Source of the DNA: Candidatus Methanocrinis natronophilus
Lineage (GTDB): Archaea > Halobacteriota > Methanosarcinia > Methanotrichales > Methanotrichaceae
Assembly (NCBI GenBank): GCA_029167045.1
Contig: JARFPK010000010.1
Span: 1-63,413, forward strand
Direction of reading: 5' to 3'
DNA: 63,413 nucleotides
In this document: piece after piece, positions 19,638 through 29,100 of the stretch
Numbering within the stretch: the stretch's first letter is position 1
How the letters are laid out: every line of letters starts with the position of its first letter
Made by a program: the position numbers and the translations under genes
Notes under the pieces: generated by a model
Told to the model about the DNA's origin: nothing
Databases searched by the model: none
Seen by the model: only the letters and a program-made list of their open reading frames with translations

Positions 19638-19948
19638 TTTTCTCCCTGCCTCCAGATCTCAAAGATGGTGATGTTATATTTATTTCTTTTTTATGGTGGC
19701 GATCCAACCCTCCGACATTACGGGGAGAACTGCCTTCTTCATATAATATATATAATATAGGGATTTGTTTATCTAACCACAGCTTCTGTTATTGGTTTTT
19801 GTATTTTAAAATCTAAATTTGGTATTTTTTAAGGTAAAATGCGTCTACTGCTACTGATTCATTTGGTATTTTTATTGTAGCCGATCCCTAGAGCTGCTCC
19901 CCCCCACAAGGTTTTTCTATACCCGCTCCTGATGCTAGGCGATCACCC
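19638..19948. other. AT-rich intergenic control region of the element
   Basis: About 310 bases between the divergent RM and helicase-like genes. It contains an ATATAATATATATAATATAG run (19743-19762), likely promoter material, and the inverted 41-bp repeat copy at 19829-19869. GGTATTTTT occurs at 19821-19829 and 19865-19873, flanking that copy. It may be a replication or partition site of the element; no gene is seen. Confidence 0.4.
19829..19869 (-). repeat. 41-bp element repeat, copy 2 (inverted)
   Basis: Read on the minus strand it begins ATACCAAATGAATCAG and ends CATTTTACCTTAA, matching copy 1 closely. An extra TACCAAA follows within 15 bases, as it also does after copy 3. It lies 80 bases before the helicase-like gene. 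Confidence 0.65.
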
Positions 19949-21850
19949 ATGCGAGGCTATAAACCAACTAAGTGGCCCAAAGAAGTTACTCTTGAAGGCA
20001 GGCCCCACGATGTACAGCGCCAAAACTCAGAAATAGATTTTATGGCCGCAGACATCACGGTGATGGCCCAACAGCCAGGACTCGGCAAAACTCACGCCGT
20101 GATCAAATTCTGTGAGGAAAACCCTACCAAGAGGATACTCTACTTGACCAACCGCCACCGCCTCATAAAGGAGATTACCCGTAAACTCAATCGTGGCATT
20201 CACTGGTATGGGTTCGGATATCTCGAAGATGGAATTCCCAAGGGTTGTCCGAAATTCCTGGATTCAACCGTTCAAAGGCTATATAATTCGGGCCTCAGCC
20301 CGCTCATGATTTGCGGGGTTACAAAATGTGATAAGGCAGCTGATAAGACCGCTCCGTGCCTTTACTTTAAGCAGTTCCAGCAGTTCCAGGAGACGGGATT
20401 GGTCTTCGCTCCTGTCGAATACATAAATACTGAACACCTTTGGGAAGGAGATGATTTCAGATTTGATATCTGTTTCCTGGACGAGTCGATACTTAAGACC
20501 GAAGAGATCTCGTTTGATATGGAAGAGACCCTGAAAGCGTTGGAATCGATGGAACGGTTCGCAGATGTCCAATATATTAAAACGCTCATCGAGACCAAGA
20601 ATTACAAGGGATTATCTGACAAACGATCCATGATAGTCGGTGTGGTGTTAGGGTGTCTTACTAAAGCCGCCTATGCCAAAGATTACGATGCCATCGATTC
20701 CATCAGAAAATTTAATGTAGACAAAATAATAGAGTTTGGAAGATACGATAGTCTTTACGGGGATAAGAGTTATCAGCATGGCGTGGCCAGACCCATAATA
20801 AAAAGATATGAAAAATATTATAAGCCGTTCTCATATAAAATATTCGAGATCGCCCAGAAAGTCCCCGTGGTTATGCTGGACGCCTCCTTTGAGAAGGGTT
20901 TGTTTTTGGGCCATCTAACCTCTTTTAACTTCGAATATGGCTTGGAAAGAGATCTTGAGATCGTGATCTATAGATCCAAGGTAGAGAATCCAAATAGCGT
21001 CATATTCAGGATGAATCCAAAATCTGCCCATCCCAAAGTAAACTTCACCGATCCCAGGTACAAGGATAGTACTTTGGAGGGAGTAAATAGTGACCTCAAA
21101 AACATAATCAGCATATTTGGGCCTGAAAATGTTGGGGTCATAACCTATAAGGAGCTGACTTACGATAATGTAGTCACTAACCGAGAGGAGTTCTCGGGGA
21201 TCGAAGCCATGCATTACGGAAACCTTCTTGGCTCGAATTCACTCGAAGGGAGAAAAGTTCTCGTTATCTTGGGATCTTATGATATCCCCCGGAAACAAGT
21301 CGCAGACGAGATCAACAAGCATTACCTGACATTTTTCGACGAAGACAATATCACCGATGCAAAAGAGCTAAAGGAGCTTTGTGATCCTTCATCTGGCGAA
21401 TACGTTGAAGGCCCCTGGCAAAAGGATAACGAGGATGGATATCGAGGGCTATGGGAAAAAGACGGATCCGACCCTGAAATTTTCAGTTTGCCATGGCTGA
21501 TGGCCAAAGCTTATGGCTTAAATGAGGTCTATCAGGCTTTGCATAGATCGAGGTTCCTTATCAACGACGTTATAATATTCGCGTATTGCCATTTGCCTGA
21601 TGCAGTTTTTAATGAGGCTCCGATAATAAAAGTGTATAGGGATGGTACGGAGAACCTTTTTGGGGAACTCAGGGATAAGCATTACAAGCCTAGAACCGAT
21701 ATGAATAAGGTTGTAGCGATTGTTAAGGATCTTGATGAAGGGCTAAGCCCAACTAATATTTGCAGAAATTATAGAATAAGAGAGGATGGAGCAAGAGGAA
21801 ATATGAGGGGAATGAAAGAAATTTTGAAGTTTTGCCGAAGAGATCCTTAA
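19949..21850 (+). CDS. Superfamily 2 helicase-like / DEAD-like ATPase of the element
   Basis: 633 residues. Walker A is in VMAQQPGLGKTHAVIKF (about 40-56); a following RILYLTNRHRLIKEI fits helicase motif Ia, and FDICFLDES (about 175) is a Walker B/DEAD-like box. VVMLDASFEKGLF (about 310) fits motif III, and EVYQALHRSRFL (about 530) resembles the motif VI QxxGR-type arginine region. The C-terminus ends in a small basic helix-turn-helix-like stretch (GLSPTNICRNYRIRED). Similar large single ATPases occur in archaeal plasmids and integrated elements. I infer a role in element replication or mobilisation. The gene is AT-richer than the chromosome and flanked by 41-bp repeats. Confidence 0.7.
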   Translation: MRGYKPTKWPKEVTLEGRPHDVQRQNSEIDFMAADITVMAQQPGLGKTHAVIKFCEENPTKRILYLTNRHRLIKEITRKLNRGIHWYGFGYLEDGIPKGCPKFLDSTVQRLYNSGLSPLMICGVTKCDKAADKTAPCLYFKQFQQFQETGLVFAPVEYINTEHLWEGDDFRFDICFLDESILKTEEISFDMEETLKALESMERFADVQYIKTLIETKNYKGLSDKRSMIVGVVLGCLTKAAYAKDYDAIDSIRKFNVDKIIEFGRYDSLYGDKSYQHGVARPIIKRYEKYYKPFSYKIFEIAQKVPVVMLDASFEKGLFLGHLTSFNFEYGLERDLEIVIYRSKVENPNSVIFRMNPKSAHPKVNFTDPRYKDSTLEGVNSDLKNIISIFGPENVGVITYKELTYDNVVTNREEFSGIEAMHYGNLLGSNSLEGRKVLVILGSYDIPRKQVADEINKHYLTFFDEDNITDAKELKELCDPSSGEYVEGPWQKDNEDGYRGLWEKDGSDPEIFSLPWLMAKAYGLNEVYQALHRSRFLINDVIIFAYCHLPDAVFNEAPIIKVYRDGTENLFGELRDKHYKPRTDMNKVVAIVKDLDEGLSPTNICRNYRIREDGARGNMRGMKEILKFCRRDP

Positions 21851-21880
21851 AAATAACTTACATTAAATCCCATTCAAAAA

Positions 21881-21921
21881 ATACCAAAAAAATCGATATC
21901 AATAGGCTCATTTTAGGCCAA
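21881..21921 (+). repeat. 41-bp element repeat, copy 3
   Basis: Begins ATACCAAAAAAATCGATATC and ends CATTTTAGGCCAA, the most divergent of the three copies. GTACCAAAATCGATAG follows at 21925-21940 as a second half-site. It lies 31 bases after the helicase-like stop, so copies 2 and 3 bracket that gene in inverted orientation. Confidence 0.6.
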
Positions 21922-22058
21922 AAAGTACCAAAATCGATAGTTTAATTTTTCAAAATCAATGTCGGTGGGCTTGATTGCAAAAAAAATCCCTATAATATAT
22001 ATAAGATAAGTGGGCCATGTCCTGGGCTTTGGGCTATGAGAAAAACCGACAACAATCC

Positions 22059-22486
22059 TATCTTATATGCCACCAATAACCTTAAGTACATTAATGGACA
22101 TATAAGATTCTATGCGTGCTGATATCGTCTCAGAACTCGAAGCACTCCGAACGGAGAGATCCCGGATTGATGCCAGGATATCCGAGCTTGAAAGTCTCCT
22201 GCTGGCCGAGGAAGTCCAAGCCAAAGACGGCGTGGCGGAGGTTCGGCCATCAAAGAACGGCGGCGGGTCTTATGTCCTCCAATATACCAAGTGCGGGAAG
22301 CCTACATGTCGATGCGCGAAGGGCGGTAAACTGCACGGGCCTTACTGGTATCTCTACATCAAAAAGGGCGGGAAGACAACATGCAAGTACATCGGGAAGA
22401 ACCTACCGAGCGAAGCATGACCATCCCTTCTTTCCCGTCTTATATGTACTTTCTAATGATTGGCTTGCATCCGGACATATAAGATA
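22059..22486. repeat. Nested inverted repeats enclosing the DUF6788 gene
   Basis: Outer arms TATCTTATATG (22059-22069) and CATATAAGATA (22476-22486) are perfect inverse copies. Inner arms GGACATATAAGA (22096-22107) and TCTTATATGTAC (22438-22449) match with one mismatch. Each flank is itself a loose palindrome of about 50 bases. The whole 428-bp unit contains only the 102-codon DUF6788 gene, like a small mobile cassette or a gene under symmetric control. Confidence 0.55.
22112..22420 (+). CDS. DUF6788 family small protein
   Basis: 102 residues. An N-terminal coiled helix (SELEALRTERSRIDARISEL) precedes a compact domain with YVLQYTKCGKPTCRCAKGG, HGPYWYLYIKKGGKTTCKYIG. The CGKPxCRC pattern suggests metal binding, and the whole is typical of DUF6788 ORFs near archaeal integrases and transposases. 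The function is unknown; nucleic-acid binding is a guess from the basic, cysteine-bearing fold. It sits centrally in the nested inverted repeats, with no clear ribosome site and an ATG only four bases after the left inner repeat arm. Confidence 0.75.
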   Translation: MRADIVSELEALRTERSRIDARISELESLLLAEEVQAKDGVAEVRPSKNGGGSYVLQYTKCGKPTCRCAKGGKLHGPYWYLYIKKGGKTTCKYIGKNLPSEA

Positions 22487-22549
22487 ATTAGCCTCATTTT
22501 ACGCATTATTAACATTATATTATATATAATATATATCTGTGAGGTTCTT

Positions 22550-22696
22550 ATGGGGTCGTTCTACCATCGGAAGAGATGGCCTGATTTTGCTGGATAAGGG
22601 CCTGTCAGATCGTATAAGAAGCCCGTATATCGCAGATCGGAAGTGAAGATATACTTAGGCCCCGTCGATGAAATAACGCATAATTTGAGGCTGTAG
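22550..22696 (+). pseudogene. Short decayed ORF at the right end of the element
   Basis: From the ATG at 22550 the frame reads MGSFYHRKRWPDFAG, stops at TAA 22595-22597, and stays open as SYKKPVYRRSEVKIYLGPVD to TAG 22694-22696. A GTGAGG ribosome-like site and an AT-rich promoter-like run (22515-22536) precede it. The KIYLGPV motif recalls the VYLGSV of the broken ORF at 13306-13668, suggesting related integrase-associated small proteins. Evidence is weak because of the short length. Confidence 0.3.
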
Positions 22697-22820
22697 AGGA
22701 TGGATAGGAGACAAGATTGTATTAAGGAGTCGGGAAAATATTTATCTTAGATCTCACGTAAATATAGATTAAAGCGGCAAAGAAAGTCTATCCTGATCAA
22801 CAACAGAAGGCGTAATGTAG

Positions 22821-22903
22821 TGCGGGGAACGGGATTCGAACCCGCGAACTCCTGCGAGACGGGATCTTAAGTCCCGCGCCTTTGGCCACTTGGCAACCCC
22901 CGC
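22821..22903 (-). tRNA. tRNA-Leu (UAA), copy B
   Basis: 83 bases, identical to copy A over the complete gene, with anticodon TAA, a long variable arm and no encoded CCA. Upstream on the minus strand a TTTTATATA element lies at 22912-22920, very close to the mature 5' end; copy A has no comparable AT box. This hints that copy B keeps the original promoter and copy A is the element-borne duplicate, but the box is nearer than ideal. Confidence 0.95.
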
Positions 22904-23102
22904 CCTGGTATCTATATAAAATCGGGATGCTCCTTCCCCTGATATCGGTCGCACCCCTTCGGAGAGGGTTGAGGCGAGATGGATAAATAGTTTGCCGACG
23001 CCTCCGCTGTCTGCTCTCCGGCGGAGACGCCCCTGGCGGAGAAGGCCTTGAAGGGCCGGGAGCGAAAACTTCTCCTAGTATCGGGGAGATCCCTCTCCTC
23101 CG

Positions 23103-23957
23103 ATGAGATCGAAACCTCCCCTTGGACCCCTGATCCTCGTAGCCCTCATCCTCTTTACCTGGACGTCGGCGGGCTCCATCCTCCCCGTGGGGCTCGACTC
23201 CCCCTACATCGTCGAGGTCGACCTCTCGGGGTCGGGCCTCGTCGTCGATCCGAGACCGGGGGCCGAGAAGGAAGGTTACGTCTCCTGGGGAACGAGCCTC
23301 ATAGACCCGGCATCGGGAGAGGAGGTCTCTTATATAACCGTCCTCAGCTTCTCCGCCCCCATCTCCGCGAACTCCCTCTCCCCCATCCTCAGGGCTTCGA
23401 TGGAGGTGAACAGCGTCGGGGTGAGGATCGAGGCCTCCGACGGCGGCCATGTCGGGACCGGCCTCCTCGCCAGGAGGGCGCTCACCTCCTGGGGCGCGAT
23501 ATATCCGATAGACGGGGAGGGGGAGGGGGTCGGATCCTTCGGGATGGTCGTCACCGGCTCCCGGGACGAGAGGCTGAACGAACGGCTGGCCAAATCGGCG
23601 AGGTTCGGCCTCCGATCGGAGCTCCGGAAGCAGCCCCCCAGATACCCCATGGTGGTGACGGAGGGGTCGATAAGGGGCGATATCGCCGTCCACGATAGGA
23701 TGGCGGTGAACTTCTGGTCGGAGAGGTGCAGCTACTGCAGGCGCCTCGCCCCCGTCCTCGAGGAGCTGGCGGGGGAGTATCAGGGGAGGGTCGTCTTTGG
23801 GATGGCGAATATGGAAGAGAACCCGAGGCTTTGGGACGAGTACGAGATAAAGGCGGTGCCGACGGTGATCCTCTTCAGGAACGGGACCGAGGTCGAGCGG
23901 GTCACCGGATTGATCCCGAAGCCGGACCTGGAGGCTTTGATCGATGCCCACCTCTGA
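23103..23957 (+). CDS. Secreted/membrane-anchored thioredoxin-domain protein
   Basis: 284 residues. A hydrophobic N-terminus (LGPLILVALILFTWTSAG) is a signal peptide or anchor. Residues about 30-180 form an uncharacterised beta-rich domain that resembles a degenerate protease-type fold (VGVRIEASDGGHVGTGLL). The C-terminal 90 residues are a thioredoxin fold: VNFWSERCSYCRRLAPVLEELA with a CSYC redox pair, then VPTVILFRNGTEVERVTG with the cis-proline. It probably handles disulfides outside the cytoplasm. A lone gene next to tRNA copy B. Confidence 0.85.
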   Translation: MRSKPPLGPLILVALILFTWTSAGSILPVGLDSPYIVEVDLSGSGLVVDPRPGAEKEGYVSWGTSLIDPASGEEVSYITVLSFSAPISANSLSPILRASMEVNSVGVRIEASDGGHVGTGLLARRALTSWGAIYPIDGEGEGVGSFGMVVTGSRDERLNERLAKSARFGLRSELRKQPPRYPMVVTEGSIRGDIAVHDRMAVNFWSERCSYCRRLAPVLEELAGEYQGRVVFGMANMEENPRLWDEYEIKAVPTVILFRNGTEVERVTGLIPKPDLEALIDAHL

Positions 23958-24006
23958 GCCAGAAGGCTTAGACCTCCTATCCGATATCTCACCGTGATAT
24001 GGGCTG

Positions 24007-24657
24007 TCAGGAGATCCCCGCCATCCCGGCGTAGATGTTCCAGGCCCCGACGGCGACGAAGTTGACGGCTATCGCCCCGAGCAGCAGGCCCATGATCCTG
24101 GTCAAAACCATGATCCCCGTCAGACCCAGGATCTGGCCGACGTACTCCGAGGACCTGAGGATGAGGTAGGTGGCGGCGAAGGTCGCCGTTATGGCGAGGA
24201 ATACGGCGAGCTTCTCGGCAGGGGCGGCCGCCGTCCCCATCAGTACGATGACGGTGGTGATCGCCCCGGGGCCGGTCAATAGCGGCGTAGCCAGGGGGAA
24301 GACCGATATGTCTTCCCGATCCCCGGCGTCGGCGATCTCCTCCTCCGTCACCTTCCTCCGGGGCCTCGCCTTCAGCATGTCGATGGCCATGATGAAGAGG
24401 AGGATCCCTCCGGCGACCCGGAGGGCGTCGATCGTCGTCCCAAAGAACCGGAGGACCAGATCCCCGGTGAGGGCGAAGAGGAGGGCGATGAAGAAGGCGA
24501 CGGAGGCGGCCCGGAGGGATATCCTCGCCCTCTCCTCGGTGGAGGCCTCCGGGGTGAGAGAGATGAAGACGATCGTCGCCTCCACAGGGTTGACTATGAT
24601 GAATATCGAGGCGAAGGCAAAGAAGAAGTAGGCGAGATGGCTTTCAACCCCGATCAT
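24007..24657 (-). CDS. MarC family (UPF0056) integral membrane protein
   Basis: 216 residues with six predicted membrane helices. The family signature is near the N-terminus (FIIVNPVEATIVFISLTPEAS) and again in the second half (PLATPLLTGPGAITTVIVLMG), reflecting the internal duplication. MarC proteins were once tied to antibiotic resistance but have no proven transport substrate. Convergent with the thioredoxin gene, with about 50 bases between stops. Confidence 0.9.
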   Translation of the reverse strand: MIGVESHLAYFFFAFASIFIIVNPVEATIVFISLTPEASTEERARISLRAASVAFFIALLFALTGDLVLRFFGTTIDALRVAGGILLFIMAIDMLKARPRRKVTEEEIADAGDREDISVFPLATPLLTGPGAITTVIVLMGTAAAPAEKLAVFLAITATFAATYLILRSSEYVGQILGLTGIMVLTRIMGLLLGAIAVNFVAVGAWNIYAGMAGIS

Positions 24658-24897
24658 CTACGTCATCTCCACGTCATCTCCATATAGACCTTTCAACAAA
24701 TCCTTGCCAGACGAGGACGGGACCAAACGGAACCTAACCGAACGGTGCGGGACCGAAACGCGATAGTAACGAAACTCCGCTGGTACGAAACTCCGCCGGT
24801 ACGAGAACGGCTGAAGAGGGGGCAGTGGCGGCCAGGTCCGGACCCGGACCCGGACCCGCAGATGCCGATGGAGGGGAGGAGCCCGCCCTTGCCTTCC

Positions 24898-25353
24898 TCA
24901 GGATAGCCGTGGCGCCTTGGCTTCGTTCTCTCTGTCGTCCTCGCCGATCGTCTTTCCCATCTTCCCGAGGAGGAGGAGGAAGGCGGTCATAGACCACCCG
25001 GCGAGGAGGGCGTTCTTGCCGTCCCTCTTCTGTTTCGCCAGGAGGGCGGTGGCGATACCTGCGATGGCAGAGACGAGGTACTCGGGGGCGTCGCTCAAGA
25101 GGTGGCCCAGGGGGTCTGCCTCGGCATCGGCGACGTCCCGGTGGAGGACCCACCGGTCGGTGAACTCGTGGACGTGGGAGCCCGCCGGCCCCCGGAGCTG
25201 CCGGACCGATCCGGGAACCGCCTCCCCCAGGATCGTCTCCTTGAAGCACCTGGGAAGCTTCGAGTACTCCCCCTTCCTGAGGACGTACTTCTTATGATGG
25301 GGCAGCGTCTCTATCCAACGACAGAACCCGCGGCAAGGCTCGCTGCATCTCAT
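24898..25353 (-). CDS. Conserved-looking hypothetical protein with a hydrophobic C-terminal segment
   Basis: 151 residues. The first half is soluble and cysteine/histidine-bearing (CRGFCRWIETLPHHKKYVL, GSHVHEFTDRWVLHRD), the second has one long hydrophobic helix (PEYLVSAIAGIATALLA) and a shorter one (TAFLLLLGKM). A TATTTAAG box lies about 25 bases before the ATG (minus strand, 25373-25383) with no ribosome site, so the mRNA may be leaderless. The family is not recognised; the HVHEF and D-rich segments could bind metal. Confidence 0.6.
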   Translation of the reverse strand: MRCSEPCRGFCRWIETLPHHKKYVLRKGEYSKLPRCFKETILGEAVPGSVRQLRGPAGSHVHEFTDRWVLHRDVADAEADPLGHLLSDAPEYLVSAIAGIATALLAKQKRDGKNALLAGWSMTAFLLLLGKMGKTIGEDDRENEAKAPRLS

Positions 25354-25477
25354 AATAATGTATGCGACCTCTGAGCTTAAATAGCTGGCTGAAGCCGGCC
25401 GAATCCAGCCTTCTCACCCGACGGAGACGACCACGATCTGCTGAAGTCAGATTTTAGGATCTTCCGGGCTTCCGATC

Positions 25478-26059
25478 TCACCAGTACCCGGCGAGCTTCT
25501 CCCTCACCCCTTCCAGAGATCCGTCCACCTCTCCAGATCCGATGATCCTGGCGGGGAGGGCGTCGAGGATCGCTTCGATGTAGCCCCTCTTCGCCTCCAT
25601 CAGCCCGGCGACGTCAGCCCCGGCGACCTCGGCCAGGAGCCGGACCGCCGCTCCCCTCGACCCCTCGACGGACGATCTCAGCCGCTCTCTGGCATCATTC
25701 GGATCGGCAGCTCCGCCCCCTTCTTCGGTCCCGAGCCGGTGGAGTCGGCCGGCGAGGTCGTCGACTGCCTCCGCGGTCTCGGCGTAGCCGCAGCCTTCGC
25801 AGCGGCATCCGCCCCCTTTTTGGACGCAGAAGGGGCAGGCCTCGGGTTTGAGGGGGAGGGAGGCGAGAAGGTACATGGAGAGGGCGAGGGAGTAGCGGTG
25901 GACGTCCCCGGAGGTCCTGACCTTCTCGATCCCCGCCTCCAGCAGCTCCAGCCTCCTGAGGAAGATGCGGCAGCGCACCTCCACCACCCCCCTCGCCTCG
26001 GCCAGGGACCGGGGGTCTATAGTAGCCGCCGCCCTCGCCCTATCCTCGGGGGTCGTCAT
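25478..26059 (-). CDS. Hypothetical protein with a cysteine cluster
   Basis: 193 residues, mostly alpha-helical and acidic. A compact cluster CPFCVQKGGGCRCEGCGY (about 87-105) should bind one zinc. The C-terminal half (VRLLAEVAGADVAGLMEAKRGYIEA) is helical. It is divergent from the addB-like gene and shares its upstream region. I do not recognise the family; the GC-rich codon pattern and periodicity support a real gene. Confidence 0.55.
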   Translation of the reverse strand: MTTPEDRARAAATIDPRSLAEARGVVEVRCRIFLRRLELLEAGIEKVRTSGDVHRYSLALSMYLLASLPLKPEACPFCVQKGGGCRCEGCGYAETAEAVDDLAGRLHRLGTEEGGGAADPNDARERLRSSVEGSRGAAVRLLAEVAGADVAGLMEAKRGYIEAILDALPARIIGSGEVDGSLEGVREKLAGYW

Positions 26060-26186
26060 CGATCGACCTATCGAGCCGCGAGGTCATAAGCCCTCCCTCC
26101 TTCGACCCGGTCGGCCTCGGACTCGGGTCGGGCCAGCAAACCGGATATAGATGGGTGGCAGAGCTCCAGGTGGAGAAGAGAGGTGG

Positions 26187-29100
26187 ATGGAGTTGATGTT
26201 CAAAATCCTGCGGGGGCCTGCCTTATCAGGGAAGACCGAGAGGCTAGCCGCCGAGATGGAGGCCGCCCACCGGGACGGCCCCCTCTCCTATACCTTCATC
26301 GGACCCTCCCCAGAGGAGGCGGCCCAGTTCGCCGAGAGGTTCGCAAGGCGGGTGGGAGGTGCGGTCCCGGCCGGAAACTTCGTTGCCCTCTCTAAGGTGG
26401 CAGAAGACCTCCACCGGGCCGCCCACCCCGACGATATCCGCCTGAACCGGGGAGCTTTTGACCTCCTCGCCGTCGAAGCCCTCGCCGACCTCGACGATGA
26501 AGATCTCGGGCCCTTCGGACCCCTCCGGACCTCTCCGGCGTTCTCTCGCCACGTCGCGGAGGTGGTCTGGGACCTTTCGAGGAGGGGGGAGGCAGAGATG
26601 GCGGACGGCTTCTCCTCCGGGAAGGCCATCGCCCTGGCCTTGAAGGTAAAGGAGAAGATCCATCGGCTCCAGCCGCCGGCCTCCTTCGACCTATCCGATA
26701 CCTATCGGAGGTTCGAGCCGGAGTCGGTGAGGGGATACGTCCGGAGGAGGTATGGGAGCCGGGTCTTCTTCGACGGCCTCGCCGACCTCCCCGGGGCTGA
26801 GATGGGTTTTCTCTCGCGGTTCATACCGTTATTCGAAGAGGGGGTGATGACCATCGACCCCGGCCTCTGGGTCCCCGAGGAGCTGGAGGAGCTTTTCGCC
26901 CTCCTGGAGGCGGAGGGCACCTCCATCGCCTTCGAGGAGCAGGCTGCTGAGAAAGGGCCGCTATCTATGGGCCTCGACGCCTTTCTTCGGGAAGGGCTGC
27001 CTCCTCCGGGATCGGACCTCTCGGACCTCGTCTCCATCTTCAGCCACCCCGACCCCGACGCGGAGGCGTATGAGATCTGCCGGGAGACGAAGAGGCTGAT
27101 CCTTGATGAGGGGCTCGCCCCGGCGGAGATCTCCATCGTCGTCGCCGACCCCCGCCGCCGGGGTCGGGAGCTTCTCGCAGCCCTGGAGAGGGCGGGGGTC
27201 CCGGCGAGGCTGGAGAGGAAAGAGAGGCTCATCGATAGGAGGGCGGTCCAGCTCCTCCTCCTCCCCTTCAGGGCGGCGGCTCGCCAAGACCCCGGGGCGA
27301 TCCTAGCCCTCCTGGACTTGTGCCCCGACGGCGGGATGAAGGCCTCTAGGCCAGAGCTGGCGAAGATGGCGGTATCTGCCGGGCTTCATCTCCTACCCCC
27401 CCAGCGGGACCTTTCGGCCTTTAGGCGGGGATGGGATGAGAGGCTCAAAGAAGATCTGTCAGCCCTCCGGGAGGAGATCCGCCTCCTCTCCGCCGACGAG
27501 ACGGCCTTCGACGCCGAGGTGGAGGAGATGAGGCGGAAGGCGGAGATCTCTGCGGATCTGATGGTCCGGTCTGGGGAACTCTTCGATCGGCTCGAGGAGG
27601 TGGAAGATGCGGCTCGCCAGGGCGGCCTCGACGACTGGGCGGGCGAGCTTCGCCGGTGGGCATATATTCTGGACGATAGGCTCTCGGATATCTCGGGGCT
27701 GCAGGACGAGAGGGAGGCGCTCCGGAGGGCCCTGGATCAACTGACGAGGCTCGTCCTGATGATCAGGGGGCTTGGACGATCCGACCTCACCTTCGACCGG
27801 TTCCTCGCCCACCTCCAGACCACCCTCTCGGCGGAGGCGGGGCCCAGCGGCACCGCCAGAAGAGACGTCGTCGAGATCCTCTCCCCCGCTTCATCCCGGC
27901 TGAGGTACCACCGGGTCAAGTTCGTCGCCGGCTTCAGCGACGGCCTCTTTCCGACCCGGAGGGCAAACCCCCTATACAACCTGCGGGACTTCTCCGGAAG
28001 AGAGGATGGGGGGATAAATAACTATCACCTCATGAGGGACCGGGAGGATAGGGCGGCCCTCAGAGGCGCCTTTACGAACTCCTCCCGGGTCGTCGTCTCT
28101 CTTGCGAAGGCTTCGAGGGATGGGGAGCCGGTCGTCCCCTCCCTCTGGCTCTCCAGGATGGCGGGGACGGGAGATGGGGGTGAAGGAGGGGCAAAGGAAG
28201 CCGGATCGATCCCGAGAGCCTCCCATCCACCCCTGAGTGAGAGGGATCTTGCGGTCATCTCCGGCCACGCCCTGGCGACCGGCACCCGGATCCTCCTCCC
28301 GGAGGGGTTCCTTCAGAGGATCGGGAGGGTCTCCTGCCCGGCGGAGGAGGGCGGATGGAGCTGGAGGATCGCCGATCCCGACCTCTCCCTCGCCCTCCTG
28401 GGAAGAAGGTACAGCTACTCCAGGATCCGGGAGTTTAAGAGCTGCCCCTTCAAGTTCTTCCTCAAACGCGCCCTGGGGATCGAGGAGCCGGGGGCGGAGA
28501 GCTTGGGCCTCTCCCCTCTGGAGAGGGGGCTTCTCACCCACTCCGTCCTCGAAGCCCTCCTCGCCGGGAGCGGGACGGATGGGGAGCTGCAGAGGAGGGG
28601 CGAGATGGGAGGCCCGGCGGAAGAGGCGGTGGTGGAGCTGGTGGAGAGGATGGTTACGGGTCTTCTCCTCCGCCAGAATATCAGGACGATCGGCGCCGTA
28701 AGGAGGTGGATCGTCGAGGAGGTCGCCTCCGAGATCCTCGGCTACCTCGTCTTCGAGGCGGAGGAACCCGTCAAGGCCGCCGTCGGCGCCAGGGTCCTGA
28801 CGGAGGTTCCCTTCCGCCTCGCCATCGGCGATATGAGAGGGATCCTCCCCCTCTCGGCAGAGAAGTACGCCGATATCGTCCTGAGGGGGAGGATCGACAG
28901 GATCGACCTATCCGTCCCCACGAAGAAGGGGGAGGTGGAGGTCGTCCTCTCAGACTACAAGGCCACCGCCTCCACCGCCGATTGGGAGCAGCTTCAGCTC
29001 TACTCCCTCGCCCTCCTCGCCCTCCACCACCCCAGCCTGCCGGCCTCCCCGAGGTCGATGAGGGCCCTCTTCAGGATCATAAGGGATCGGCGGATCTCCA

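Larger units (their letters stand above)
13718..22903. mobile_element. tRNA-Leu-bounded integrative element (defence cargo)
   Basis: Two identical tRNA-Leu(UAA) genes in the same orientation bound 9.2 kb. A tyrosine recombinase lies just inside the left copy, the classical arrangement of an element integrated in a tRNA gene. The shared block is 84 bp, the full tRNA plus one base. Cargo: DUF262-HNH nuclease, type IIG restriction-modification gene (split), helicase-like protein, DUF6788 protein, three 41-bp repeats and several AT-rich spacers. Composition is mosaic: AT-rich integrase and helicase, GC-rich N-terminal part of the RM gene. The mobile unit is most likely 13801-22903 or 13718-22820. 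Confidence 0.8.

Noticed and set aside
22797-23951. 384-codon open frame on the minus strand opposite the thioredoxin-domain gene
   Set aside because: It runs antisense over a gene with a clear signal peptide and CxxC site and through tRNA-Leu; its product is arginine/proline/glycine-rich without family pattern, typical of GC-rich shadows.
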